DNA from: Lentisphaeria bacterium
GTDB taxonomy: Bacteria > Verrucomicrobiota > Lentisphaeria > Victivallales > JAADHT01
Assembly: GCA_015486135.1 (NCBI GenBank)
Contig: WFSE01000051.1
Span: 1 to 42,690, forward strand
Length of the DNA: 42,690 bases
Reading direction: 5' to 3'
In this document: positions 16,933 through 24,290 of the stretch, one piece after another
How positions within the stretch are numbered: position 1 is the stretch's first letter
Layout of the letters: each line of letters begins with the position of its first letter
Made by a program: the position numbers and the translations under genes
The notes under the pieces: generated by a model
What the model saw: only the letters and a program-made list of their open reading frames with translations
What the model was told of the DNA's origin: nothing
Database searches by the model: none

Positions 16933-17131
16933 GACACGGAGGCACTGAGAAGATGAGATCGCTGAAACGGACTCCAGTCTTCGACTGCCTTCCGTTCCAT
17001 CGATGTTCTATTTAGTTTTCTCCTCTCTTACTCTCCAATAAAGCCATGTATGAAATAATCAGGAACCGAAGGTTGCTGTTTATTTCATACATCTCCGCAT
17101 TCTCTCTTCTCCGTGCCTCTAGCGAAGCGGG
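16933..17131. repeat. Gene-free upstream region with degenerate repeats (second repeat family, copy 2)
   Basis: GGAGACACGGAGGCACTGAG at 16933-16952 resembles the 'cacggaggcac' simple-sequence repeats scattered in many bacterial genomes. 17053-17131 is a copy of the segment at 13438-13524. These lie between the NifA-like gene and amtB. An in-frame extension of the regulator through the first block is therefore judged spurious. Confidence 0.45.
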
Positions 17132-17263
17132 TGGTGAATTCTTTGGATATCCGGGGTCAGTTCCGCACTTTGACTAAAGCTTGAGTCGCCCGGATTTCGG
17201 ATTTCTTATTTCGGCTTTCCACATCCATAATGACAATTATGGCATTCCAACGACAGAATTGCA

Positions 17264-17273
17264 ACAAATTTGT
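17264..17273. promoter_or_regulatory. Palindrome upstream of the sigma-54 promoter, possible activator site
   Basis: ACAAATTTGT is a perfect 10-bp palindrome about 100 bp upstream of the -24/-12 element, the usual distance for an enhancer bound by a sigma-54 activator. A classic NifA TGT-N10-ACA site was not found. This is only a candidate. Confidence 0.3.
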
Positions 17274-17365
17274 AACATTAAATCCCGTCAAAACACAACT
17301 CGCACCCCAGAATAAAATTATAACTCCTTAATGATAAAGAAATTAAAGACACCATCCCCTCGTTT

Positions 17366-17380
17366 TGGCATGTTAATTGC
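17366..17380 (+). promoter_or_regulatory. Sigma-54 (-24/-12) promoter of amtB
   Basis: TGGCATGTTAATTGC matches the sigma-54 consensus (TGGCAC-N5-TTGC): GG at -24 and GC at -12 with exactly ten bases between them. Transcription should begin near 17392, about 95 bases before amtB. The nearby divergent gene encodes a sigma-54 activator. Confidence 0.75.
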
Positions 17381-17485
17381 GATAGGGGAGCGCATTATCG
17401 GCCGCGCCATGCCCAGCGTGTCGCGGCGTCGCCCGAATGTTGCGAAGGCATTTAGCATAGCTAGAGAAAAAAGGAGGATTGCGAG

Positions 17486-18820
17486 ATGGAGATGAGACGA
17501 GTGTGCCGGATATTGCCGATCGCCGCCGCCGCGTTGTTCGCGGGAGTTGGTGTCATGGGGGGAGATGGGAGCGCCGGGAAGGTGTCCCAGGAAATGTTCG
17601 TGGTCAACAACGCCTGGATGATGGTGGCGGTGTTTCTAGTGTTCATTATGCATCTGGGATTCGCGATGGTGGAAGTTGGGCTTACGCGGGCGAAGAACAC
17701 GGTGAACATCTTGTTCAAGAACACCGTGATCGTCGCGATAGGCCTGCTGACCTACGCGCTTGTGGGTTTCAACATGATGTATCCCCACGGGCACTGGATC
17801 GTGCCAGGAATATTCGGGCTCAACGGAGGTTTGGGGCTTTCCAATCCCGAGGGCGCGTCGGGGTTGATCGGTTATGCCGACGGCGCCTACACGTATTGGA
17901 CCGATTTCCTTTTCCAGGGGATGTTCGCGGCTACCGCGGCGACAATCGTGTCGGGAGCGGTCGCCGAGCGCGTAAAGCTTGGTCCTTTTTTGGTTTTCAG
18001 CGTCATTTACGTGGCGATCGTCTATCCGCTAGTGGGCTCCTGGGGCTGGGGTGGCGGCTGGCTTTCCGATCTGGGATTCCATGATTTCGCCGGTTCCACC
18101 TTTGTCCATTCGGTCGGCGGATGGGCGGCGTTGGCGGGAGTGATCATGCTCGGCGCCAGAAAGGGCAAATATGATGCCAACGGCAGAATCAAGCCTATCA
18201 TGGGGCACAGCATGCCACTGTTGACCATAGGTGTGTTCCTCCTATGGTTGGGATGGTTCGGATTCAACGGCGGCTCGGTGCTTTCAGCCAATCCCGGAGC
18301 CGTGTCGTATGTGCTTGTCACAACCTCCCTGGCCGCGGCCGCGGGAATCATCGGCGCCATGTCGGCGACGTGGATAGTGCACGGCAAGCCCGACCTTTCG
18401 ATGGTGCTCAACGGCTGTTTGGCGGGACTAGTAGGCGTAACCGCCGGGGCCGATGTCCTTTCCATCAAGGCGTCCGTGATAGTTGGCCTTCTATGCGGTG
18501 TTGTCGCGGTATTCGCGGTCATGGGATTCGACCGGATAAAAGTGGACGATCCCGTTGGCGCCACGACCGTGCATTTGGTATGCGGTGTCATAGGCACATT
18601 GTTCGTGGGAATAGCCTGTCCGGAGGTCAAATTCTCCGCACAGCTCATAGGAGTTCTCGCATGCGGGGCGGTGTGCTTCCCGTTGGCGCTAGTGATATTC
18701 GCCGCACTGAAGGCCACCGTGGGGATTCGGGTCAGCGAGCGCGAGGAGGTTCTCGGACTCGATATAGGCGAGCATGGGATGGAGGCGTACAACGGCTTCC
18801 AGTTCTTTACAAACATCTAA
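17486..18820 (+). CDS. amtB: Ammonium transporter, Amt family
   Basis: This 444-residue membrane channel takes up ammonium at low concentration. The cleavable or first hydrophobic segment (ILPIAAAALFAGVGVMGG) is followed by NNAWMMVAVFLVFIMHLGFA and MVEVGLTRAKN, then about eleven membrane helices. Family motifs include DFAGSTFVHSVGGWAAL with the conserved His, GWFGFNGGS, and a second pore His near DDPVGATTVHLVCG. The start has a strong AAGGAGG site eight bases upstream. It is preceded by a sigma-54 promoter and followed by a PII gene 97 bases on, the classic amtB-glnK pair in which PII plugs the channel when nitrogen is plentiful. C-terminal residues HGMEAYNGFQFF belong to the regulatory tail. 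Confidence 0.96.
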   Translation: MEMRRVCRILPIAAAALFAGVGVMGGDGSAGKVSQEMFVVNNAWMMVAVFLVFIMHLGFAMVEVGLTRAKNTVNILFKNTVIVAIGLLTYALVGFNMMYPHGHWIVPGIFGLNGGLGLSNPEGASGLIGYADGAYTYWTDFLFQGMFAATAATIVSGAVAERVKLGPFLVFSVIYVAIVYPLVGSWGWGGGWLSDLGFHDFAGSTFVHSVGGWAALAGVIMLGARKGKYDANGRIKPIMGHSMPLLTIGVFLLWLGWFGFNGGSVLSANPGAVSYVLVTTSLAAAAGIIGAMSATWIVHGKPDLSMVLNGCLAGLVGVTAGADVLSIKASVIVGLLCGVVAVFAVMGFDRIKVDDPVGATTVHLVCGVIGTLFVGIACPEVKFSAQLIGVLACGAVCFPLALVIFAALKATVGIRVSEREEVLGLDIGEHGMEAYNGFQFFTNI

Positions 18821-18830
18821 CGGAGGGCTT

Positions 18831-18863
18831 CCGCGGTTCCGGCCGCGGCCGCAGGTTCCGCGG
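18831..18863 (+). promoter_or_regulatory. GC-rich hairpin between amtB and glnK
   Basis: CCGCGG at 18831-18836 can pair with CCGCGG at 18858-18863 around the perfect palindrome GGCCGCGGCC (18841-18850). Without a T-run it is unlikely to be a full terminator. It may set the relative amounts of the transporter and PII. Confidence 0.4.
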
Positions 18864-18917
18864 CGCGCCGTAACCGTGAAACTCCGAACAGAACATAAAC
18901 TACAAGGAGAATGAAAG

Positions 18918-19259
18918 ATGAAATTGATTGTAGCATACATCCGTCCCGAAGCGTTGAATTCGGTCAAGCAGGCATTATTCAAGGCGGAAATCCACAAGAT
19001 GTCGGTGACCAACGTGCTGGGATGCGGACAACAAAAAGGCTATCACGAAACGTACCGGGGCGCGGATGTCGAAGTAAACCTCCTGAAGAAGGTCCGGATG
19101 GAGATTGCCGTGAATCAGGAGTTTGTCGAACCCACCATCGACGCCATAATAGAGGGCGCTAGGACCGGGAATATCGGAGACGGTAAAATCTTCGTTCTGG
19201 ACATGATGGAATGCGTTCGCATAAGGACTGGAGAAAGGGGTTCCGAGGCTATCGGCTGA
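18918..19259 (+). CDS. glnK: PII nitrogen-regulatory protein (GlnK type) lacking Tyr51
   Basis: This 113-residue PII protein forms trimers that bind ATP/ADP and 2-oxoglutarate and regulate AmtB. The N-terminus [16 protein letters not shown], the T-loop [18 protein letters not shown], the ATP-binding [11 protein letters not shown] and the C-terminal [10 protein letters not shown] are all present. In the T-loop Tyr46 is kept, but residue 51, the uridylylation Tyr of enteric GlnB/GlnK, is Val. Uridylylation at the usual place is therefore not possible, and control would rest on ligand binding. ATG 18918 follows AAGGAG nine bases upstream. It belongs to the amtB operon. Confidence 0.95.
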   Translation: MKLIVAYIRPEALNSVKQALFKAEIHKMSVTNVLGCGQQKGYHETYRGADVEVNLLKKVRMEIAVNQEFVEPTIDAIIEGARTGNIGDGKIFVLDMMECVRIRTGERGSEAIG

Positions 19260-19260
19260 T

Positions 19261-19384
19261 GCCCGCCAACCAATGGTCAAGCGTTTTGCGCGCATTACGC
19301 TTGACTTGTCAAATCCAAGTTTTTCGGGGCATGTCCTCGGAAATCTTGGATTGGTTTTTATTTCACCCCTGGCGTTTGGCGGGC
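19261..19384 (+). terminator. Three-stem structured region after glnK, including an intrinsic terminator
   Basis: Three perfect 8-bp stems nest as a three-way junction. The outer stem is GCCCGCCA (19261-19268) with TGGCGGGC (19377-19384). Hairpin 1 is GTCAAGCG (19276-19283) with CGCTTGAC (19298-19305). Hairpin 2 is AATCCAAG (19312-19319) with CTTGGATT (19345-19352), followed by GGTTTTTATTT. Hairpin 2 plus the T-run is a plausible terminator for amtB-glnK. The region lies between convergent genes. Confidence 0.6.
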
Positions 19385-19405
19385 CCAAAGACGCTACGCC
19401 AGTTC

Positions 19406-21880
19406 TCAGCGGTCTTTGGTCAATCCGCAGTTCCCTCCGTCCAGCGCCGCGCCCGTCCCGGGAGAATCCGGAGCGAGACGAAAATCACCGTTCAGCTTGT
19501 CCCTGAACCGTGGACGCGCGAACAAGCAAAATTTCGTCCTCAGAAATCTCCCCAGCCGACTGGGGCTGAGAACCGCCTCCGCTTCCGACTCGTCCGCCAT
19601 CATGGCGCACAAACCCTTTTCGCCAAAGATCAGAGTATGCTCCAGAACGCATTTACGATTGGCCCGAGGCCGTTTTTGCAAAATAGCGTACCTGGCGCCG
19701 TATACGACGCTATCGACGACGGCTACCGCGTCGGTGTCCAGTGTCAACGGAGCCAAGTCGGGTCTGCCTTGAGGTGTCAGAAAAACACAGTGCCTAGCGG
19801 TTACATCGGGCGAGCCACTTACAACAAGCCCCCGGAAAAGGCAGTTTCTGAATATAGCCACCGCGTCCGACTCGACAGTAGTAACGGTATTCCGGCAAAC
19901 TATGTTCTCTACGGAGACAAGTGCGCCCCCGTTAGTGGAGAGCGAGCTATTTTCCAAAACCAGTCCGGCTAATCTCATATTTTTACCTTGGAGCGTCAAT
20001 CCGCCCCCCTCGACGACGGTATCCATTCCAGCACCGGAAATGGATATATCCTGTCCGCCCACCACCACGGGTTTCGATAGCCGGTACGCTCCAGGCTCCA
20101 AAACCACTTTCGCGCCAATCGCGAGAGAGGCTAAAGTAACAGCTAAATCCGCTCCCGGCTTGACACGCAACTCAAGAGGGGCGACATGACGCGTCCGCTT
20201 CGGTTTGCGCCGTAGTTGCGAAATATCTTTGGGAGCTTTTCCCCGCGAAATGGTGGCGGAAGAAATATCCGCGCTTCCCGCGCGCCGCACTCCCGGCCGG
20301 TTCCCGCCAACACCTTTTTCCTTTTCACGCTTGAACATATCCCGCTTCAGTTCAAAACGCCTTATAACGGCCTTCCTCTCCTCCGGGGGAAGCGAATCCG
20401 CAACCTCCTTATAACGAGCCATGGCCTCCGATGTCGCCTCGGGGTGCTTGTCGTACCACTCGTCGATAACCGAAAGCTTCTTCAAGGTTGTTACCGCGTC
20501 GTCCAAAGTTAGAACACTACTCCCGGAAAGGGGTTGGGACTGGGATGTTGACGATTCCAGCGGACGCGGCGCGACTGGCCGCTCGGCAGGCTGGATGGCC
20601 CCCTTCCGACTGTTTCGAGCGCTATTCCTAGCGAGCACGTAAATAACCACAACAAGCGCCAAGGCCGCGACGGCCACAACAAGCGCAACGATGCAGGAAG
20701 AACTCCGAGGTGTCCGAGCGGTAGATCCAGCGTCGTACACTTCCGACAACGAGCCGGGCGGAAATGTACCGACAACTTTGTCCTTGGGGATAGGCTCCGC
20801 CACGGTGCTGTCCCGTTTCCCCCCGCGCTCCGCGCCGCGCCCCCTTCCAACATGCGGCGAGCCAGTAGCCAAAGCCGTCGGCTTGTCCCGCCTACCCAAA
20901 ATTATCCGCCTACGGCCGTCCTTGGACTTCAGCCTCTTCTTGTTTCCGGCTATTCTGTCTATTCGCTCGACAACTTCGTCCCAGCTCGCCAACCGAGTGG
21001 CGAGGTTTCTCATCGCCATCAACTGCACCAAAGCGCATACTTGGTCCGAAACCTCGTGACGCAAAAATTTGACATCCAAGGCGGGCGCGCTGGGAATGTC
21101 CTTGGGAGGAATATCGACATACGGCGGAGTACCCGTCAAAAGCAGATACAGCACGCACCCTAGGGAATAGATGTCGCATCGAGGCGTGGCGCCATCCCCC
21201 TTGATGGCGAATTCCGGACTCATGTAGCGGTAATCCCAAACATTGAACCCCTGCTCCAGAAGCATCCGGTCCTCGAGCAGATACTTGGACAAACCGAAGT
21301 TCATAATCCGAACCTTCAGATTGCCGTTGATCCTGATATTCCGTGGGACGATGTTCTGATGGACTGTCCCGTACTTGTCCCAAGCATCCCTCAGGGAAGT
21401 GGCGATACGGCGCGTAACCCCCAAAGCTTCGTAAACCCCGAGTCGGCCGTATGTGTTGGTAAATTCTCCAGCGTCCAGGGATTCGAAAAACTCGAACGCG
21501 AAAAAACCGTTGCCGGCATCGGCGGAATAGTCTATCAAACGAGGAATGCGCTTGACATCCATAGTCCCGGATCTGACAACGACTTCGGCGAACCTCCCGA
21601 AATCCTCGACGCGCTTTCGGAAAAACTCGCTCGGGACTCGGAGCAACGCGTTCTTCTCAACGCCGTCGCGGGCCGTGTAGGTCGCTTTGTAGGTATGCCA
21701 GAGCATCGAAGACGCCAGCGGAAGTTCGACGACGAACCCCTGTATTTCAGTCCCGGCCCGCAACCAAGGATCGGGAACGGCAATATCCGCCCCGCAGAAA
21801 GGGCACCCAACAAACTCTCCCACATGGGCGAGGTCCGCCTGTATTTCCCGCTCGCAGTAGATACACTTAAAATTAAGCAT
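19406..21880 (-). CDS. Membrane pseudokinase: zinc ribbon, Ser/Thr-kinase-like domain, TM helix, beta-helix
   Basis: The protein has 824 residues. A zinc ribbon (CIYC at 6-9, CPFC at 26-29) precedes a eukaryote-type kinase fold (about 45-310) with YMSPEFA and CDIYSLGCVLYLLLTG clearly kept. The catalytic residues are lost: the HRD motif is HQN (174-176), DFG is NFG (194-196), and the VAIK Lys position reads ALLR (78-81). One membrane helix (395-417) follows, then a linker and a right-handed beta-helix-like region (about 570-800) of repeated short strands (MRLAGLVLENSSL, VTARHCVFLTP). It may act as a scaffold or sensor with the beta-helix on the other side of the membrane. I chose ATG 21880, with a GAGGG site six bases upstream; 59 extra in-frame codons upstream look non-coding. 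It converges with glnK. Confidence 0.85.
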   Translation of the reverse strand: MLNFKCIYCEREIQADLAHVGEFVGCPFCGADIAVPDPWLRAGTEIQGFVVELPLASSMLWHTYKATYTARDGVEKNALLRVPSEFFRKRVEDFGRFAEVVVRSGTMDVKRIPRLIDYSADAGNGFFAFEFFESLDAGEFTNTYGRLGVYEALGVTRRIATSLRDAWDKYGTVHQNIVPRNIRINGNLKVRIMNFGLSKYLLEDRMLLEQGFNVWDYRYMSPEFAIKGDGATPRCDIYSLGCVLYLLLTGTPPYVDIPPKDIPSAPALDVKFLRHEVSDQVCALVQLMAMRNLATRLASWDEVVERIDRIAGNKKRLKSKDGRRRIILGRRDKPTALATGSPHVGRGRGAERGGKRDSTVAEPIPKDKVVGTFPPGSLSEVYDAGSTARTPRSSSCIVALVVAVAALALVVVIYVLARNSARNSRKGAIQPAERPVAPRPLESSTSQSQPLSGSSVLTLDDAVTTLKKLSVIDEWYDKHPEATSEAMARYKEVADSLPPEERKAVIRRFELKRDMFKREKEKGVGGNRPGVRRAGSADISSATISRGKAPKDISQLRRKPKRTRHVAPLELRVKPGADLAVTLASLAIGAKVVLEPGAYRLSKPVVVGGQDISISGAGMDTVVEGGGLTLQGKNMRLAGLVLENSSLSTNGGALVSVENIVCRNTVTTVESDAVAIFRNCLFRGLVVSGSPDVTARHCVFLTPQGRPDLAPLTLDTDAVAVVDSVVYGARYAILQKRPRANRKCVLEHTLIFGEKGLCAMMADESEAEAVLSPSRLGRFLRTKFCLFARPRFRDKLNGDFRLAPDSPGTGAALDGGNCGLTKDR

Positions 21881-22139
21881 TTTTTCCCTCTTCGAAGGCT
21901 TTTCAAACACATCCCGCTGGGGTAGATTAGGAGTTGCGAAGAGTATTTCAACTGCGGAGCGCCGGAAAATTGCTGTTCCGCAGTGGTGATAGCCCCTCCC
22001 CTTCAAGAGAGGATAGAGGGCTTGAGGAACGAGGAATGTATAGTCTGACAATGACATCGTTAATGATTTCGATCGTGTTTCCGGTCTTTGCGCGTGTTCT
22101 GCTCACGGCGTTTCGCGGCCGTGTCAGATCCACTTTTCC

Positions 22140-22287
22140 CGCATGGGCCATACCCGCGGAGGGGACTTCGGCGCCAGTACGGGCGCCCATCGACTTGGAT
22201 TCGGGGCAAACTCCGAGCCCGTATACCACTCGGCGGACTGGTCCCGCCAGGGAAGTTCCCTGTTCGGAATTCGGCACCACGCTTGCG
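22140..22287 (+). ncRNA. ssrS: Candidate 6S RNA upstream of rarA
   Basis: The 455-bp gap between the pseudokinase and rarA holds a region that folds into a long rod. CGCATGGGCC (22140-22149) pairs with 22273-22287, with small bulges. GGGGACTTC (22161-22169) pairs with GAAGTTCCC (22252-22260). An apical arm follows: TACGGGC (22178-22184) with GCCCGTA (22217-22223), capped by TCGGGG/CTCCGA and a CAAA loop. A small hairpin (GGCGG/CCGCC, 22232-22248) lies in the 3' side of the central bubble. This is the plan of 6S RNA, the RNA-polymerase-binding regulator. Synteny supports it: 6S genes often lie beside the 5-formyl-THF cyclo-ligase gene or rarA, and both follow here. Sequence alone does not prove it, and the ends are uncertain. 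Confidence 0.42.
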
Positions 22288-22336
22288 CGGTCGGCGTGTC
22301 AGGCTCCATTCCTCGCTCCAAAACGGGAGCTAGGAG

Positions 22337-23749
22337 ATGGAAGATTTGCTGTTTGACCTGATTCCGCCCGAGTCTGGCGAGCGGTTGAAAAAGGGAGAAG
22401 ATGCCAATTTGGCGTCCGCGCCCTTGCCCGCCCGTGTGAGACCAGCGATATTCGACGAATACGTCGGGCAAGAGCATATACTGGCGCCGGGACGTTTGCT
22501 AAGGCGAGCTATCGATGCCGACCGATTTTCCTCCATAATCCTCCATGGGCCCCCAGGCGTGGGAAAAACCTCACTGGCAGAACTCATCGCCACCGTTACG
22601 AATTCGGCGTTTGTTCGGCTTTCAGGTGTCGAATCCAATGTGGCGGACATACGCCGCGAAGTCGCCACGGCAATCAAACGACGCGAGGCCTCGCGTAAAT
22701 CGACCATACTCTTTGTGGATGAGATCCACCGATTTAATAAGGCTCGTCAGGATGTCTTGCTGCCAGACGTGGAAAACGGCAACATTAGATTAATTGGTGC
22801 GACGACATTGAACCCGAACTTCTACATCGTTGGCCCGTTGCTGTCCCGCTCCCTGGTCTTCCGATTGGAGCCGCTCTCGCCGGAAGAAATAGCAAAACTG
22901 CTGACTTGGGCGGCACACCACCCAAAGGCGTTCGCGGATAGATTCAAGGTCGAAATAGAACCCGACGCGTTGGAATTCCTGGCGGAGATATGCGAAGGAG
23001 ACGCCAGAAAGGCGTTGAACGCGTTGGAGGTGGCGGTGGAAACGACCGACCCCGTGAAAGGCGTGGTTGTCGTAGACCTCCCGGTTGCGAGGGAATCGAT
23101 ACAACGCAAGTCCCCGGATTACGGTGCCGACGGCCATTACGATACCGCCAGCGCGTTCATCAAAAGCATGCGCGGAAGCGACCCGGACGCCGCCATCTAC
23201 TGGTTGGCTAAAATGCTCGTGGCGGGCGAGGATATCAGCTTCATCGCTAGAAGAATCGTTATCTTTGCGGCTGAAGATGTCGGCAACTCCGACCCTCAAG
23301 CCCTCTCGGTGGCGCTGGACGCCATGAAAGCCGCGGAGGCGGTGGGGATGCCCGAGGCCAGAATCATCCTATCGCAGGCCGTGGCGTACTGCGCTACCGC
23401 TCCAAAAAGCAACGCCTCGTACAAGGCGGTGGACGCCGCTATCGCGGATATCGAAAATGAAAGGGTGGTCCCGGTCCCGAAAGCGCTCCGGGACGCTCAT
23501 TACAAAGGCGCGGCGGACATGGGACACGGACAGGGCTATGTCTACCCCCATGACCAAGAACACCATTTCGCGGCGCAGGAATATCTCGGCGTTACGAAAA
23601 CCTATTACAACCCAACCGACTTCGGACACGAAGCCGAAATAAAAAAGCGGCTCGCGTACTGGGCGAGACTGAGGAAGGAAGCGGATAATTCCGTGCGAAA
23701 CGACAATGACACTGGAGGAACAAAAAACGGAGTGGCGAAAAAGGCTTGA
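22337..23749 (+). CDS. rarA: Replication-associated recombination protein RarA (MgsA)
   Basis: This 470-residue AAA+ ATPase of the clamp-loader type acts at stalled replication forks. Walker A is HGPPGVGKTSLAELIA and Walker B FVDEIHRFNKARQD, followed by IRLIGATTLNPNF (sensor 1), where homologues usually read GATTENPSF. The C-terminal tetramerisation part carries KSMRGSDPDAAIYWLAKML, AAEDVGNSDPQAL, EARIILSQAVAYCA and PKALRDAHYKGA. Length is normal. The ribosome site is GGAG-CTAGGAG just before ATG 22337. Its 3' end overlaps the cyclo-ligase gene by 44 bases in another frame, so the two are translationally coupled. Confidence 0.95.
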   Translation: MEDLLFDLIPPESGERLKKGEDANLASAPLPARVRPAIFDEYVGQEHILAPGRLLRRAIDADRFSSIILHGPPGVGKTSLAELIATVTNSAFVRLSGVESNVADIRREVATAIKRREASRKSTILFVDEIHRFNKARQDVLLPDVENGNIRLIGATTLNPNFYIVGPLLSRSLVFRLEPLSPEEIAKLLTWAAHHPKAFADRFKVEIEPDALEFLAEICEGDARKALNALEVAVETTDPVKGVVVVDLPVARESIQRKSPDYGADGHYDTASAFIKSMRGSDPDAAIYWLAKMLVAGEDISFIARRIVIFAAEDVGNSDPQALSVALDAMKAAEAVGMPEARIILSQAVAYCATAPKSNASYKAVDAAIADIENERVVPVPKALRDAHYKGAADMGHGQGYVYPHDQEHHFAAQEYLGVTKTYYNPTDFGHEAEIKKRLAYWARLRKEADNSVRNDNDTGGTKNGVAKKA

Positions 23750-24290
23750 TGCCAAGCGCCTCGAAATCGACCTGGAAACGATGGAACGAGCCTCGGCCAT
23801 GGTTGCGGAAAGGATCCTTGACATCGAACGTGTCGATCGCGCTGGCGTGCTAGCCGGTTATTGGCCATTAAAGGGAGAAGTTGATTTGAGGGGATTACTC
23901 AAGGGAATGTTGGCGGAAGGAAAAACGGTGTGTCTCCCTAGGAGACGCCCAAGCGGGGACGCTTTCAACTACGAGTTGATGGCGCCAAGGAGTAGGTCGT
24001 TCGACGACTCTCTCTCCAAAGGTGGTTTCGGCGTTATGGAACCAGTGGATGGGGACGTTGTCGACGAATGCGATGTCGATGTTTGGATTGTCCCGGGGGT
24101 CGGATTCGATCGCTCGGGAAACAGACTTGGAAGAGGGGGAGGAGTGTACGACATGTTGTTAGAGGGCGCTCCGGGCTTGAAGATCGGAGTGGGATTCGGG
24201 TGCCAATTGACCTCCGCGGTTCCCGCGGGGGACGGCGATAGGAAAATGGACGTTATTGTGACAGACAAGGAGACAATATGGGTAAGATAA
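23706..24290 (+). CDS. 5-formyltetrahydrofolate cyclo-ligase
   Basis: This 194-residue enzyme of the YgfA/MTHFS family converts 5-formyl-THF to 5,10-methenyl-THF using ATP. Conserved features are the start MTLEEQKTEWRKRLDAKR, AGYWPLKGEVDLRGLL, the substrate loop and the phosphate-binding GVGFDRSGNRLGRGGGVYDM, and the end GVGFGCQL. It overlaps rarA upstream (44 bases) and the RNase Y gene downstream (13 bases), which shows a tight operon. The neighbourhood (candidate 6S RNA, rarA, this gene) recalls the ssrS-ygfA arrangement. Confidence 0.93.
   Translation: MTLEEQKTEWRKRLDAKRLEIDLETMERASAMVAERILDIERVDRAGVLAGYWPLKGEVDLRGLLKGMLAEGKTVCLPRRRPSGDAFNYELMAPRSRSFDDSLSKGGFGVMEPVDGDVVDECDVDVWIVPGVGFDRSGNRLGRGGGVYDMLLEGAPGLKIGVGFGCQLTSAVPAGDGDRKMDVIVTDKETIWVR

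Noticed and set aside
16839-17000. N-terminal extension of the NifA-like protein by 54 residues
   Set aside because: The extension passes through a cacggaggcac-type simple repeat and Lys-rich low-complexity sequence; the ATG at 16838 has a strong ribosome site.
21948-22280. A 110-codon minus-strand ORF before rarA
   Set aside because: It has no family features and overlaps the strongly base-paired region proposed as 6S RNA; the composition fits a structured RNA better than a protein.
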